Shown here: piece by piece, positions 1 through 8,520 of the stretch
Position numbering within the stretch: the first letter of the stretch is position 1
Layout: each line of letters opens with the position of its first letter
From: Bacteroidota bacterium
GTDB taxonomy: Bacteria; Bacteroidota; Bacteroidia; Flavobacteriales; JADGDT01
NCBI GenBank assembly: GCA_039714315.1
Contig: JBDLJM010000004.1
Location: forward strand, 1-63,359
Reading direction: 5' to 3'
Length of the DNA: 63,359 nt
Position numbers and translations under genes: made by a program
The notes under the pieces: generated by a model
The model's input: the letters and a program-made list of their open reading frames with translations, nothing else
Told to the model about the DNA's origin: nothing
The model's database searches: none

Positions 1-10
1 TTATATACAT

Positions 11-553
11 ATGAAATGGTATAATGAGCCTGTAAAATGGGACTACGAAAATGATACCCTATCAATGTTCGTCACTCAAAAATCTGATTACTGGCGCATA
101 ACCCATTACGGATTTATACAGGATAATGGACCTTTTTACTATACAAACATAGAAGGAGATTTTGAGGTAAGTGTTAAAATCAAAGGAAATTACAACACTC
201 TCTACGATCAGATGGGATTAATGCTGAGACTGGATGAAGAACACTGGATTAAAACAGGAGTTGAATATGTTGATGGTGTTTATAATCTAAGTACCGTAAC
301 CACAAACAAACACAGCAGCTGGAATATAATCCCCCTAAGGAGTAACCTGAAACAAATATGGATAAAAGCAATACGAAAAACAGATGCTGTTGAAATATAC
401 TACTCATTAGATGGTGAAATATACATAATGAGTAACATATCATACCTTCCAAAACAAAAAAACATTATGGCTGGTATGATGGCTGCAAGTCCAAAAGGTA
501 AAGGATTTGAAGCAACTTTCGAGGAATTTAAAATAACCGGACTCTCGAACTAG
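11..553 (+). CDS. DUF1349 (concanavalin-like beta-sandwich) protein
   Basis: A 180-residue protein resembling the DUF1349 family, a beta-sandwich fold related to concanavalin-A-like lectins. The MKWYNEP opening, the central GLMLRLDEEHWIKTGVEY stretch and the closing FEEFKITG are typical of it. No signal peptide is visible, so it is probably cytoplasmic. Family members are often encoded near sugar genes, but their biochemical role is poorly defined. The reading frame is open to the left edge of the window, so a longer start cannot be excluded, although MKW is the usual beginning. A strong hairpin terminator follows at 587-635, so it ends its transcription unit; its left neighbours are not visible. 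Confidence 0.75.
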   Translation: MKWYNEPVKWDYENDTLSMFVTQKSDYWRITHYGFIQDNGPFYYTNIEGDFEVSVKIKGNYNTLYDQMGLMLRLDEEHWIKTGVEYVDGVYNLSTVTTNKHSSWNIIPLRSNLKQIWIKAIRKTDAVEIYYSLDGEIYIMSNISYLPKQKNIMAGMMAASPKGKGFEATFEEFKITGLSN

Positions 554-586
554 ATTCAGGTATTTTTTTATTAAAAGTTATATATA

Positions 587-635
587 AAGCTGTCTCATTT
601 TTTTGATATTTTCAATCCTGAGACAGCTTTTTTTT
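587..635 (+). terminator. Rho-independent terminator after the DUF1349 gene
   Basis: An 11-bp perfect stem, AAGCTGTCTCA (587-597) pairing with TGAGACAGCTT (619-629), is followed by a run of eight T. It lies between convergent genes and could also help stop the leftward icmF transcript. Confidence 0.85.
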
Positions 636-694
636 CAATTTATAAGCATTAATTTCTGATCGCAGTTCCCAAACATAGCCGGGGAGAATAGAAA

Positions 695-3600
695 TTACAT
701 ATTTCTCCTGTACTGACCTCCTACTTCGAACAATGCCTGAGTAATCTGCCCGATAGAACACACTTTCCCTGCCTCCATAAGTACTTCAAAGACATTTTCG
801 TTGTGCACCGCTGCCTGCTGAACCTTATTAAGCATTCTCTTACTCTCTTCCGAATAACCCTCGTGAAGATTGTTGAGGTTATTAATCTGATTTTGTTTCT
901 CCTCCTCTGTAGCCCTTATTACCTCACGTGGAAGAACAGTTGGCGAACCTTTAGCACTTAAGAAAGTATTTACTCCAATGATCGGGAACTCTCCACTGTG
1001 TTTCAATGTTTCGTAATACAGTGATTCTTCCTGAATTTTAGAACGCTGGTACATTGTTTCCATAGCACCTAAAACACCTCCCCTTTCGGTAATCCTGTCA
1101 AATTCAGCCAAAACAGCCTCTTCAACCAAATCAGTAAGTTCTTCTGTGATGAAAGAACCCTGCATAGGGTTTTCATTCTTAGCCAGCCCTAATTCTCTGT
1201 TAATAATCAACTGAATGGCCATAGCCCTTCGTACCGACTCTTCGGTAGGTGTTGTTATAGCTTCATCATAAGCATTAGTATGCAGCGAATTTGTATTGTC
1301 ATAAATCGCATAAAGTGCCTGAAGAGTAGTTCTGATGTCATTAAAATCTATCTCCTGCGCATGCAACGACCTGCCCGAAGTTTGAATATGGTACTTCAAC
1401 ATTTGAGCCCTTGAATTAGCTCCGTATTTATGCTTCAATGCTTTTGACCAGATTCTTCTTGCAACGCGTCCGATTACAGCGTATTCGGCATCAATCCCAT
1501 TCGAGAAAAAGAACGACAGGTTTGGCCCGAATTTATTGATATCCATACCCCTGCTCAAATAGTACTCTACATATGTAAAGCCATTTGCCAGGGTAAGAGC
1601 CAACTGTGTTATTGGATTTGCTCCCGCCTCGGCTATATGGTATCCCGATATTGAAACCGAATAAAAGTTCCTAACCCCGTTTTGGATAAAATGCTCCTGA
1701 ACATCTCCCATCAGTCTCAAGGCAAATTCCGTAGAAAAAATACATGTATTCTGCGCCTGATCCTCCTTAAGGATATCGGCCTGTACAGTTCCCCTGACTT
1801 TAGTAACAGTCTCTGTTTTAATTTTATTGTAAACAGCAGCGTCGAGTACTAAATCACCTGTAACTCCAAGTAACATCAGTCCTAAACCATCGTTACCTTC
1901 AGGTAATTCACCCCTATAAACCGGCCGGTCAACACCTTTAGCCTTATATATTTCGTTGATTTTTTTCTCAACTTCCGCTTCTAAGCCATTTTCTTTTATG
2001 TAAAGTTCACATTGCTGATCAATTGCCGCATTCATAAAGAAAGCCAACATTATCGGAGCAGGACCATTAATAGTCATACTTACCGAAGTTGTAGCCGCAC
2101 ATAGATCAAAACCTGAATACAGTTTCTTAGCATCATCTAAACTTGCAATTGAGACTCCTGAATTTCCAATTTTCCCGTAAATATCAGGACGTGTATCAGG
2201 ATTACTGCCATAAAGAGTAGCACTATCAAAAGCAGTGGAAAGTCGCTTTGCCGGCATGCCCTTACTCACGTAGTGGAAACGACGGTTTGTACGCTCAGGT
2301 CCGCCTTCTCCGGCAAACATTCTTGTAGGATCTTCTCCTTCTCTTTTAAAAGGGAAAAGTCCGGCTGTATAAGGAAATTCACCTGGAACATTTTCCTGCA
2401 AATTCCAGTAGAGCAAATCGCCCCAGGCGGAATATTTAGGTAAGGAAATCTTTGGAATTTGGGTGTGAGATAAACTTTCGGAATGAGTTTTTATAGAAAG
2501 TTCTTTATCGCGAACTTTGAATTTATAAACTTCATCCTTGTATTTCTTCTTCTTGCCTTCCCAGGATTTAATTATCTCTAAATTATGAGGATCCAAATCG
2601 AGTTGGATCTTATTAAAACTTTCTTCCAGCTGCTTTATCAGCCTGTCTTTATCTTCAACTTCCGACTCCCGAAGAGTCTCAATAGTTTTTTGAAGAGCGA
2701 ACAGTTTCTGCGCAATTTCCTTTTGATCTCTGGTCCATTTGTCGTAGTTACGGTTGCTTTCGGCAATTTCCGAAAGATAACGTATTCTGTTAGGCGGAAT
2801 AATATAAACTTTTTCCGATTCTTCACTATCCGATAAAAGTTCTGATTTAAAAGAAACCTCACTTTTCTCTGAAATTAAGTTCATCATTTTCAGATAAAGC
2901 CTGTTCATTCCCGGATCGTTAAACTGAGATGCTATTGTTCCGTAAACCGGCATCTGATCAACGGCTTTATCAAATGCATTGTGATTGCGCTGATATTGTT
3001 TCTGAACATCCCTAAGTGCATCCAAAGCACCTCTCTTGTCGAACTTGTTAAGAGCTATAACATCGGCAAAATCTAGCATATCAATTTTCTCCAATTGAGT
3101 TGCCGCACCGTACTCGGGTGTCATTACATACAACGAAACATCAGAATGATCTAAGATCTCCGTATCAGACTGTCCGATACCCGAAGTTTCTAAAATAATC
3201 AGGTCATATTTAGCTGCCTTCAGTATTTGTATAGCTTCATGTACGTGTTGCGAAAGTGCCAAATTAGCCTGTCGTGTAGCCAGAGAACGCATATAAACCC
3301 TTGAATTATTAATAGAATTCATGCGTATTCTATCTCCCAACAAAGCTCCTCCGGTTCTTCTTTTTGACGGATCAACAGAAATAACCGCAATATCCTTATC
3401 GTCAAAGTCCATTAAAAATCTGCGTACCAACTCATCGACCAACGACGATTTTCCGGCTCCTCCGGTACCTGTAATCCCCAATACAGGTGTAGTAGATTTT
3501 TGTGCTATTAAGTGAATATCATTGAGAAAATCCTTCGATTCAACAGGAAAATTCTCTACCGAAGAAATCAACCTTGCTATTGCCCGGGCATCCTTTTTAA

Positions 3601-4075
3601 GAAAATCTTTTAACTCTCCATTTATATCTTCACCGCTTGCATAATCAGAATTTTTAACTATATCGTTAATCATTCCCTGCAGCCCCATTTCCCTGCCATC
3701 GTCAGGCGAATAGATTCTGGCAATACCGTAATTCATCAGTTCTTCAATCTCCTCCGGAAGAATTACTCCTCCTCCTCCTCCATAAATCCTGATGTGCTCT
3801 GAATTATTCTCCTTTAAAAGATCATACATATACTTAAAGTACTCCATATGTCCTCCCTGATAAGAAGTCATTGCAATTGCATTTGCATCTTCATGAATGG
3901 CAGTATACACCACCTCTTCAACCGATCTGTCATGCCCCAAATGAATAACTTCCACTCCGGTATTTTGTATAATCCGCCTCATTATATTGATCGATGCATC
4001 GTGCCCGTCGAACAATGAAGCTGCCGTAACAATCCTAATTTTGTTTTTTGGCTTATAAACCTCTATATCATTCAT
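695..4075 (-). CDS. icmF: Fused isobutyryl-CoA mutase IcmF (B12-dependent acyl-CoA mutase)
   Basis: A 1126-residue fusion of the three parts of a B12-dependent acyl-CoA mutase system. Residues 12-145 form the cobalamin-binding domain with D23-G-H25, the His being the expected lower cobalt ligand. Residues about 190-420 form a MeaB-like G-protein chaperone with Walker [12 protein letters not shown] (200-210), a [20 protein letters not shown]-type switch region and the base-recognition motif NKFD (343-346). The remainder is the substrate-binding mutase barrel, with [17 protein letters not shown] and [10 protein letters not shown] typical of IcmF rather than methylmalonyl-CoA mutase. IcmF interconverts isobutyryl-CoA and butyryl-CoA, and some members act on isovaleryl- or pivalyl-CoA. 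The built-in GTPase loads and protects the cofactor. It is transcribed alone, 550 bp from the next gene. Confidence 0.95.
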   Translation of the reverse strand: MNDIEVYKPKNKIRIVTAASLFDGHDASINIMRRIIQNTGVEVIHLGHDRSVEEVVYTAIHEDANAIAMTSYQGGHMEYFKYMYDLLKENNSEHIRIYGGGGGVILPEEIEELMNYGIARIYSPDDGREMGLQGMINDIVKNSDYASGEDINGELKDFLKKDARAIARLISSVENFPVESKDFLNDIHLIAQKSTTPVLGITGTGGAGKSSLVDELVRRFLMDFDDKDIAVISVDPSKRRTGGALLGDRIRMNSINNSRVYMRSLATRQANLALSQHVHEAIQILKAAKYDLIILETSGIGQSDTEILDHSDVSLYVMTPEYGAATQLEKIDMLDFADVIALNKFDKRGALDALRDVQKQYQRNHNAFDKAVDQMPVYGTIASQFNDPGMNRLYLKMMNLISEKSEVSFKSELLSDSEESEKVYIIPPNRIRYLSEIAESNRNYDKWTRDQKEIAQKLFALQKTIETLRESEVEDKDRLIKQLEESFNKIQLDLDPHNLEIIKSWEGKKKKYKDEVYKFKVRDKELSIKTHSESLSHTQIPKISLPKYSAWGDLLYWNLQENVPGEFPYTAGLFPFKREGEDPTRMFAGEGGPERTNRRFHYVSKGMPAKRLSTAFDSATLYGSNPDTRPDIYGKIGNSGVSIASLDDAKKLYSGFDLCAATTSVSMTINGPAPIMLAFFMNAAIDQQCELYIKENGLEAEVEKKINEIYKAKGVDRPVYRGELPEGNDGLGLMLLGVTGDLVLDAAVYNKIKTETVTKVRGTVQADILKEDQAQNTCIFSTEFALRLMGDVQEHFIQNGVRNFYSVSISGYHIAEAGANPITQLALTLANGFTYVEYYLSRGMDINKFGPNLSFFFSNGIDAEYAVIGRVARRIWSKALKHKYGANSRAQMLKYHIQTSGRSLHAQEIDFNDIRTTLQALYAIYDNTNSLHTNAYDEAITTPTEESVRRAMAIQLIINRELGLAKNENPMQGSFITEELTDLVEEAVLAEFDRITERGGVLGAMETMYQRSKIQEESLYYETLKHSGEFPIIGVNTFLSAKGSPTVLPREVIRATEEEKQNQINNLNNLHEGYSEESKRMLNKVQQAAVHNENVFEVLMEAGKVCSIGQITQALFEVGGQYRRNM

Positions 4076-4195
4076 TGTTAATGTCTGCTTGTTTTATTTT
4101 TGCACTGCAATATAAAATATTTACAGGAGATACAGCCTCAGAGACTATATCAAAATAGCAAACCTTAACCGGAAAATAACTTACCCCTATAAACT

Positions 4196-4238
4196 AAAAA
4201 CACCTATTTCTATATTAATTTGAAATAAGTGTTTTTTT
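4196..4238. terminator. Hairpin terminator between tlpA-like gene and icmF
   Basis: An imperfect 13-bp stem (4198-4210 with 4222-4234, one mismatch) is flanked by an A run on the left and seven T on the right, so it could work on either strand. No rightward gene ends here, so its likely job is to stop leftward transcription before icmF. Confidence 0.6.
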
Positions 4239-4251
4239 AATTATTTTCTAT

Positions 4252-4400
4252 TTGGGCGGCAAACGGGCTATCCGTTATAGTTTTGCCCGGCAATTGTTTT
4301 CGCTAAATTCCGTTTAAGGAGTTCCTCCAATCACTCTTAAACAGAATATCTCAATACAATTGCCGGGCAAAAGCTGCCACTATTATCCCTGCCGCAGTAT
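4252..4400. repeat. Nested long-hairpin intergenic element (~145 bp)
   Basis: A perfect 17-bp inverted repeat, TTTTGCCCGGCAATTGT (4281-4297) and its complement (4356-4372), encloses a second stem GTTTAAG/CTTAAAC (4312-4318 with 4336-4342) and is itself enclosed by GCGGCA/TGCCGC (4256-4261 with 4390-4395) followed by GGG/CCC pairing. The whole would fold into one long, interrupted hairpin. From memory, elements with a GGGC..ATCCG left part and an ATCCCT right part recur in intergenic regions of other Bacteroidota, which suggests a non-autonomous mobile or REP-like element. There is one copy in this window and no ORF inside. Confidence 0.6.
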
Positions 4401-4473
4401 ACACATAATCCAACTCAAGCTGTAAACCGAAAACCCTTTGAACCTTGAACTTTTCCTTTTATCTTTCCTCTTT

Positions 4474-4500
4474 CCTGCCTGACTGAGTCACGCAGGCAGG
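4474..4500. repeat. REP-like 27-bp palindrome, copy 1
   Basis: An imperfect palindrome with arms CCTGCCTG and CAGGCAGG around a TGAGTCA core. TATCTTT heptads follow it. One of eight copies in the window. Confidence 0.85.
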
Positions 4501-4530
4501 TATCTTTTATCTTTTATCTTTTTCCTCTTT

Positions 4531-4557
4531 CCTGCCTGACTGAGTCACGCAGGCAGG
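4531..4557. repeat. REP-like 27-bp palindrome, copy 2
   Basis: Identical to copy 1 and 30 bp from it, separated only by TTTATCT heptads. Confidence 0.85.
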
Positions 4558-4626
4558 TATCTCTTTTATCTTTTATCTTTTTTCTCTCTTTTATCTTTTA
4601 TCTTTTTCCTCTTTCCTCTTTAAAAC

Positions 4627-5208
4627 TCACTCCGCCAAAAGCTTATCCAAAATCCCTCTCATACTCTTACCGTTCCAGTCGCTGGCTCCGGTTTCATCAA
4701 TCAGAATTTTTCCATTCTGATCTATTAGAAAAGTTGTTGGCAATGTATTTGTGAAAAGTTTTGCCGGTGCCTGCGATACCTGCTGGTAAACAGGTAAACT
4801 AAGGTCTTTCTTTTTCAAAAATGCTTCAGTTTTACTTCTGTCATCACTGGTTACGAAAAGAAAAGCAACTTTATCTCCGTAATCATTATACAGCTTCTGA
4901 AAACTTGGCATCTCGGCAACACATGGCGGACACCATGTAGCCCAGTGATTTACAAGAATAACCTTTCCCTGAAACTGAGCCAGAGAAACGGCATTACCTC
5001 CGGCATCCATCAACTGCCATTCATAATCGAATTTAGATAGCTGCTCTTGATTCTCTGCATTTTCAACAGATGGATTCAAAACCAAAACCCTTAACTTAGA
5101 AACAAGAACTTTAATTTCTTTCCCAACAGGGTTAGGCACCAGTATTATGGCTAAAAACGCTAGAAACGCTACATTCTTATAAAACTCTTTTGACTTTAAT
5201 ATTTTCAT
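4627..5208 (-). CDS. TlpA/ResA-like membrane-anchored thiol-disulfide oxidoreductase
   Basis: A 193-residue thioredoxin-fold protein. Residues about 11-27 form an N-terminal hydrophobic anchor, so the catalytic part should face the periplasm. The redox motif WCPPC lies at 92-96, preceded by ILVNHWAT, and the cis-proline region TLPTTFLID is present, as in the TlpA/ResA/thiol-peroxidase-like group. Such proteins keep periplasmic cysteines reduced, for example during cytochrome c maturation. No cytochrome biogenesis gene is nearby, so its partner is unknown. Repeat-rich gaps isolate it on both sides. Confidence 0.88.
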   Translation of the reverse strand: MKILKSKEFYKNVAFLAFLAIILVPNPVGKEIKVLVSKLRVLVLNPSVENAENQEQLSKFDYEWQLMDAGGNAVSLAQFQGKVILVNHWATWCPPCVAEMPSFQKLYNDYGDKVAFLFVTSDDRSKTEAFLKKKDLSLPVYQQVSQAPAKLFTNTLPTTFLIDQNGKILIDETGASDWNGKSMRGILDKLLAE

Positions 5209-5266
5209 TATTTACCTTATTTTCTTTTCACTATTAACTTTTTACCCTGAAATAAATTCAGGATCT

Positions 5267-5307
5267 GCTTTACCTCGCCGGTACTTTCGCTTTACCTCGC
5301 TGGTACT
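5267..5307. repeat. Tandem 22-bp direct repeat (two copies)
   Basis: The 19-bp segment GCTTTACCTCGCCGGTACT at 5267-5285 recurs at 5289-5307 with one change (C to T), a period of 22 bp. It is upstream of the tlpA-like gene in a gap of about 420 bp that is otherwise non-coding; a small hairpin CTGAA/TTCAG lies at 5248-5262. Confidence 0.7.
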
Positions 5308-5445
5308 CTAATCCCCAAAGCTCGGTGATAAAATTCAGCTGTTACTCTGTGATATTATTCAGCATTTCATAGGCTAAGCCTAAACACAGTACCCGGTAAA
5401 TCTCCTGACATCGATTTAGACTTTAGCCTTTTATCTTTTATCTTT

Positions 5446-5472
5446 CCTGCCTGACTGAGTCACGCAGGCAGG
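5446..5472. repeat. REP-like 27-bp palindrome, copy 3
   Basis: Same arms and core as copy 1, preceded by ATCTTT and followed by TATCTTT. Confidence 0.85.
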
Positions 5473-5493
5473 TATCTTTAGCCTTTTATCTTT

Positions 5494-5520
5494 CCTGCCT
5501 GACTGAGTCACGCAGGCAGG
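5494..5520. repeat. REP-like 27-bp palindrome, copy 4
   Basis: Identical to copy 3. The 21-bp spacer between them also reads in the TATCTTT heptad. Confidence 0.85.
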
Positions 5521-5576
5521 TATCTTTAATCTTTTATCTTTACCCTTTTATCTTTTATCTTTTATCTTTTATCTTT

Positions 5577-5603
5577 CCTGCCTGACTGAGTCACGCAGGC
5601 AGG
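5577..5603. repeat. REP-like 27-bp palindrome, copy 5
   Basis: Same arms CCTGCCTG/CAGGCAGG, placed after consecutive TTTATCT heptads and just downstream of the DUF6495-like gene. Confidence 0.85.
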
Positions 5604-5628
5604 TATCTTTAGCCTTTTATCTTTAAAC

Positions 5629-6102
5629 TTAACCTACAGCCTCACTCAAAGCCTTATAAATTCTGTCATCAGTTATCATACAGCCTTCGGTTATCAACTG
5701 AAACATTTCCTCATTACGTTTTTCATCAAACTTTTTCTCCCCTTTATACAGCTCTATCCTTTCGTCCATAATATTTTCGAAAAGTTTTCTTATCCCGTCA
5801 TTTGCCGTGAGGTCTATCTCCAATCCCTCGTTTATTTTCACAGAAATCATTCTGACCTTATTCTTCATAAAATAAAAGACCTTCAAATCTTTAGGACCGA
5901 CATGCTCCAGATATTCGGCATTTCCCAAAGCATCTTCCCACACTATATCGCTGAACAAATCCAGTTGCTCTTCTGTCATCTTCGGATTGGTTTCAACTAT
6001 CTTCTTCCATTCATCATTATCTATCTGCTGGCTTGCTAAAAACTCGGCAAATTTTTCATGAAAAATCTCAAATTGTTCTTTTGTTAACCTTGTATATTTC
6101 AT
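5629..6102 (-). CDS. Conserved Bacteroidota protein (DUF6495-like), unknown function
   Basis: A 157-residue soluble, acidic protein with no signal peptide, membrane segment or catalytic motif that I recognise. The opening MKYTRLTKEQFE and the mostly helical composition match a small family seen in Flavobacteriia that I recall as DUF6495. It is transcribed leftward, downstream of the biotin carboxylase/DUF4294 pair with a gap of about 95 bp, so it may share their transcript. Function unknown. Confidence 0.6.
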   Translation of the reverse strand: MKYTRLTKEQFEIFHEKFAEFLASQQIDNDEWKKIVETNPKMTEEQLDLFSDIVWEDALGNAEYLEHVGPKDLKVFYFMKNKVRMISVKINEGLEIDLTANDGIRKLFENIMDERIELYKGEKKFDEKRNEEMFQLITEGCMITDDRIYKALSEAVG

Positions 6103-6198
6103 AATTATGTTTGAGGTTTATTGTTTGTAGTTCAACTCATCATCGAACTCCAAAGCTGTCATCCGACAGGCAGGTAACTGCGTGCAAATAACGCAAAA

Positions 6199-6900
6199 TT
6201 ATTTTTCTTCGGAAACAGGCGGATCAAAATAAGGGTCATTCATATCCAGACTCTCCCAAAATGCAGATTCATACTCCAGAGACCCGTTTTCGAATGATTC
6301 CCTAAGAACGCTTTCAATAGCTAAATCCTGTTTATACTTGAATGGATTATATTCAGCCTTTAGCGAAAGGTTGAACATCTTCGCGGTAGTATTAGACCAA
6401 AATGCATTCCATCCGCTTTTATAATCTTTAATTATATTAAAAGCTGTTCTTCCTGATTGGCGGTAAAGAAGCTTTAGTAAAATTCGCCCTTCCGATTGTG
6501 TAAACTTTTTAAGAGTGGGTGCAAATTCTCCTTCGAGATAATCGTTTACTATTTTTATGTATTTTTTTTTGGCTGATTTACTTTTAATTCTCGACAGTCT
6601 GACATCCAACTGCTCTAATCTTTCCGCCGCTAAAATTGCGTATGGGTAAACTTTTTTTGTTCTCCTTCTTAAAATATAATACCTTTTTTTCTCCTCCCAT
6701 GAATTAAATTCAGGTCTGTTAAACACCATTACTTCCTTCAGCATAAAAACCTGCATTTCCTCTAAATCATAATCCAAGCTAATTATTGGATTAGCAATTA
6801 AACTATCCGTTTGGGTAGAATCAACAGATATATTCTGAGCAGAAATAAATCCGCTCAAAAGAAGCAAAACTAATACTATAACATTCGATTTCTTTTCCAA
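6199..6900 (-). CDS. DUF4294 protein, secreted
   Basis: A 233-residue protein with a signal peptide (residues 1-21, ending FISAQ) followed by a basic helical domain (LRRRTKKVYPYAILAAERLEQ and further Lys/Arg-rich helices) that matches DUF4294 of Bacteroidota. It should be exported to the periplasm; its role is unknown. Its start overlaps the 3' end of the upstream biotin carboxylase gene by 25 bases in another frame, which implies co-transcription and probable translational coupling, although no shared function is known. Confidence 0.78.
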   Translation of the reverse strand: MEKKSNVIVLVLLLLSGFISAQNISVDSTQTDSLIANPIISLDYDLEEMQVFMLKEVMVFNRPEFNSWEEKKRYYILRRRTKKVYPYAILAAERLEQLDVRLSRIKSKSAKKKYIKIVNDYLEGEFAPTLKKFTQSEGRILLKLLYRQSGRTAFNIIKDYKSGWNAFWSNTTAKMFNLSLKAEYNPFKYKQDLAIESVLRESFENGSLEYESAFWESLDMNDPYFDPPVSEEK

Positions 6901-8354
6901 TTGCTCTCTAAGTTAATTTGAGTGACAAGCTTTTTACTTTTTAGCCTGGCCAAATAAGATGCAGCAAATATAATGCCCATTTTCTCTTCCTGACGATAGG
7001 ATTCATCATATTTTTCAACTGAAAAATGATTTTTTATAAAATGCGTATCAAAATCCCCGCTTCTGAAAGCTTCATGCTTCATAACATATCTGCCAAATCC
7101 CAGCGTTGTTTTAGGTCCAACAACCTTATACTTCTGACATGCCTCAATCATTTTATCAATAGCTTCCTCTCTGTTACTACCATAGGTAATTAGCTTTGAA
7201 AGCATGGGATCATAATATATCGGAATTTTCATTCCTTCCTCATAACCGTCGTCAACTCTTATATTTTCTCCTTCAGGATGTTTATAATACCTCAACGCCC
7301 CAATATCGGGCAGGAAATTATTTCTTGGATCTTCAGCATAAACACGTAATTCTACTGCATGACCGTTTATTGAAAGATCATTTTGCAATATAGAAAGCTT
7401 TTCACCTCTGGCCACCTTTATTTGCTGCTCAACCAGATCAACTCCTGTAATGTACTCGGTTACCGGATGCTCTACCTGTAAACGGGTATTCATCTCCATG
7501 AAATAGAACTTTTTATTCTCATCGAGTAAAAACTCAACTGTTCCGGCTCCAACATAATTACAGGATTTAGCTACATCCACAGCAGCTTTTCCCATTTCTT
7601 CTCTCAGTTTATCATCCAATACCGAAGACGGTGCCTCTTCAATAACCTTTTGATGCCGGCGTTGAATAGAACACTCCCTGTCGAACAGGTGAATAATGTT
7701 TCCATGTTTATCGGCCAACACCTGAAATTCAATATGCCTTGGAGAGGTAATATATTTTTCTATAAACACTTCACCGTTTCCAAATGCTGATTTTGCCTCC
7801 GAAACTGCAAGCTTCATCTGTTCTTCAAATTCCTCCTTGTTTTCAACAATCCGCATCCCTTTTCCTCCTCCTCCTGCCGATGCCTTTATCAGAACCGGAT
7901 ATCCTATACTCTCACACAAAGCTTTTGCCTCATTTATATCCTTCACAGCCCCTTCAGTCCCCGGCAATAGAGGTATTCCATAATTCTCTACAGCTTCTTT
8001 TGCCCTCAGCTTGTCCCCCATCAAACGCATACTGCCCGATTCAGGACCTACAAATATGATACCGGATTGCTCCACCAATAACGCAAAATCAGCGTTTTCG
8101 GATAAAAAACCATAGCCGGGATGAATTGCATCAATCTTTTTATCCAAACACAACTCAATAATTCTCTCCTGATTTAAGTATGATTTGGCTGATGGCGACT
8201 CACCAATATAGTATGCTTCATCTGCATATTTAGTAAAAGGAGCATCTTTATCTGCCTTTGAATAAATAGCTACTGTTGTTATTCCCATTTTCTTCGCGGT
8301 CGACATTACCCTGATGGCAATCTCTCCCCTATTAGCGACAAGTAATCGTTTCAT
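6876..8354 (-). CDS. Biotin carboxylase subunit of an acyl-CoA carboxylase
   Basis: A 492-residue ATP-grasp enzyme that carboxylates biotin on a carrier protein using ATP and bicarbonate. It starts MKRLLVANRGEIAIRV and has the glycine-rich loop GGGGKGMR (161-168), RRHQK (232-236) and the catalytic/metal stretch EMNTRLQVEHPVTE (287-300). It stops after the biotin-carboxylase C-domain with about 40 extra residues and no biotinyl domain, as in the alpha subunit of multi-subunit acetyl/propionyl-CoA carboxylases. No carboxyltransferase or biotin carrier gene is adjacent, so its partners lie elsewhere and the substrate is open. Housekeeping AccC is an alternative, but the length and C-terminal tail favour the propionyl-type group. 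Confidence 0.9.
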   Translation of the reverse strand: MKRLLVANRGEIAIRVMSTAKKMGITTVAIYSKADKDAPFTKYADEAYYIGESPSAKSYLNQERIIELCLDKKIDAIHPGYGFLSENADFALLVEQSGIIFVGPESGSMRLMGDKLRAKEAVENYGIPLLPGTEGAVKDINEAKALCESIGYPVLIKASAGGGGKGMRIVENKEEFEEQMKLAVSEAKSAFGNGEVFIEKYITSPRHIEFQVLADKHGNIIHLFDRECSIQRRHQKVIEEAPSSVLDDKLREEMGKAAVDVAKSCNYVGAGTVEFLLDENKKFYFMEMNTRLQVEHPVTEYITGVDLVEQQIKVARGEKLSILQNDLSINGHAVELRVYAEDPRNNFLPDIGALRYYKHPEGENIRVDDGYEEGMKIPIYYDPMLSKLITYGSNREEAIDKMIEACQKYKVVGPKTTLGFGRYVMKHEAFRSGDFDTHFIKNHFSVEKYDESYRQEEKMGIIFAASYLARLKSKKLVTQINLESNWKRNRML

Positions 8355-8475
8355 GAATATTTATTTAATTAATCCATCTATATTATTACTAAGGATTTAT
8401 GAAAGTAAAAATTATTATTAAATTCAACTAATTTAGAGATGTATATATGTGGTAAAAAATAAAAAAACGTTTTCA

Positions 8476-8500
8476 TAGTGTATGAAATACACTATATTTA
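8476..8500 (+). promoter_or_regulatory. Operator-like inverted repeat overlapping a -7 box, upstream of the sugar transporter
   Basis: A perfect 7-5-7 inverted repeat, TAGTGTATGAAATACACTA (8476-8494), overlaps a Bacteroidota -7-like box TATATTTA (8493-8500). Placement over the promoter is what a repressor site would show. If transcription starts near 8507, translation must begin at 8521 rather than 8482. The binding protein is unknown. Confidence 0.55.
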
Positions 8501-8520
8501 CGGCCATAAAAAATGAGGAA

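Larger units (their letters stand above)
4455..4620. repeat. Heptad (TTTATCT) tract with two REP-like palindromes
   Basis: A pyrimidine-rich tract built from a loose 7-bp repeat (TTTATCT and variants such as TTTCCTC) that is interrupted twice by the palindrome units at 4474 and 4531. It begins right after the TTTGAAC-CTTGAAC heptads near 4437 and ends at the tlpA-like gene. It shows no coding potential. Confidence 0.8.
5428..5625. repeat. Heptad (TTTATCT) tract with three REP-like palindromes
   Basis: The same 7-bp TTTATCT language as at 4455, including four near-perfect consecutive heptads before 5577. It is interrupted by palindromes at 5446, 5494 and 5577. Together with 5209-5427 it fills the gap between two leftward genes, and no ORF is present. 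Confidence 0.8.

Noticed and set aside
4474-5603. CRISPR array from repeated 27-bp units
   Set aside because: The units are palindromic, the spacers are short and made of the same heptad repeat rather than unique sequences, and no cas gene is present.
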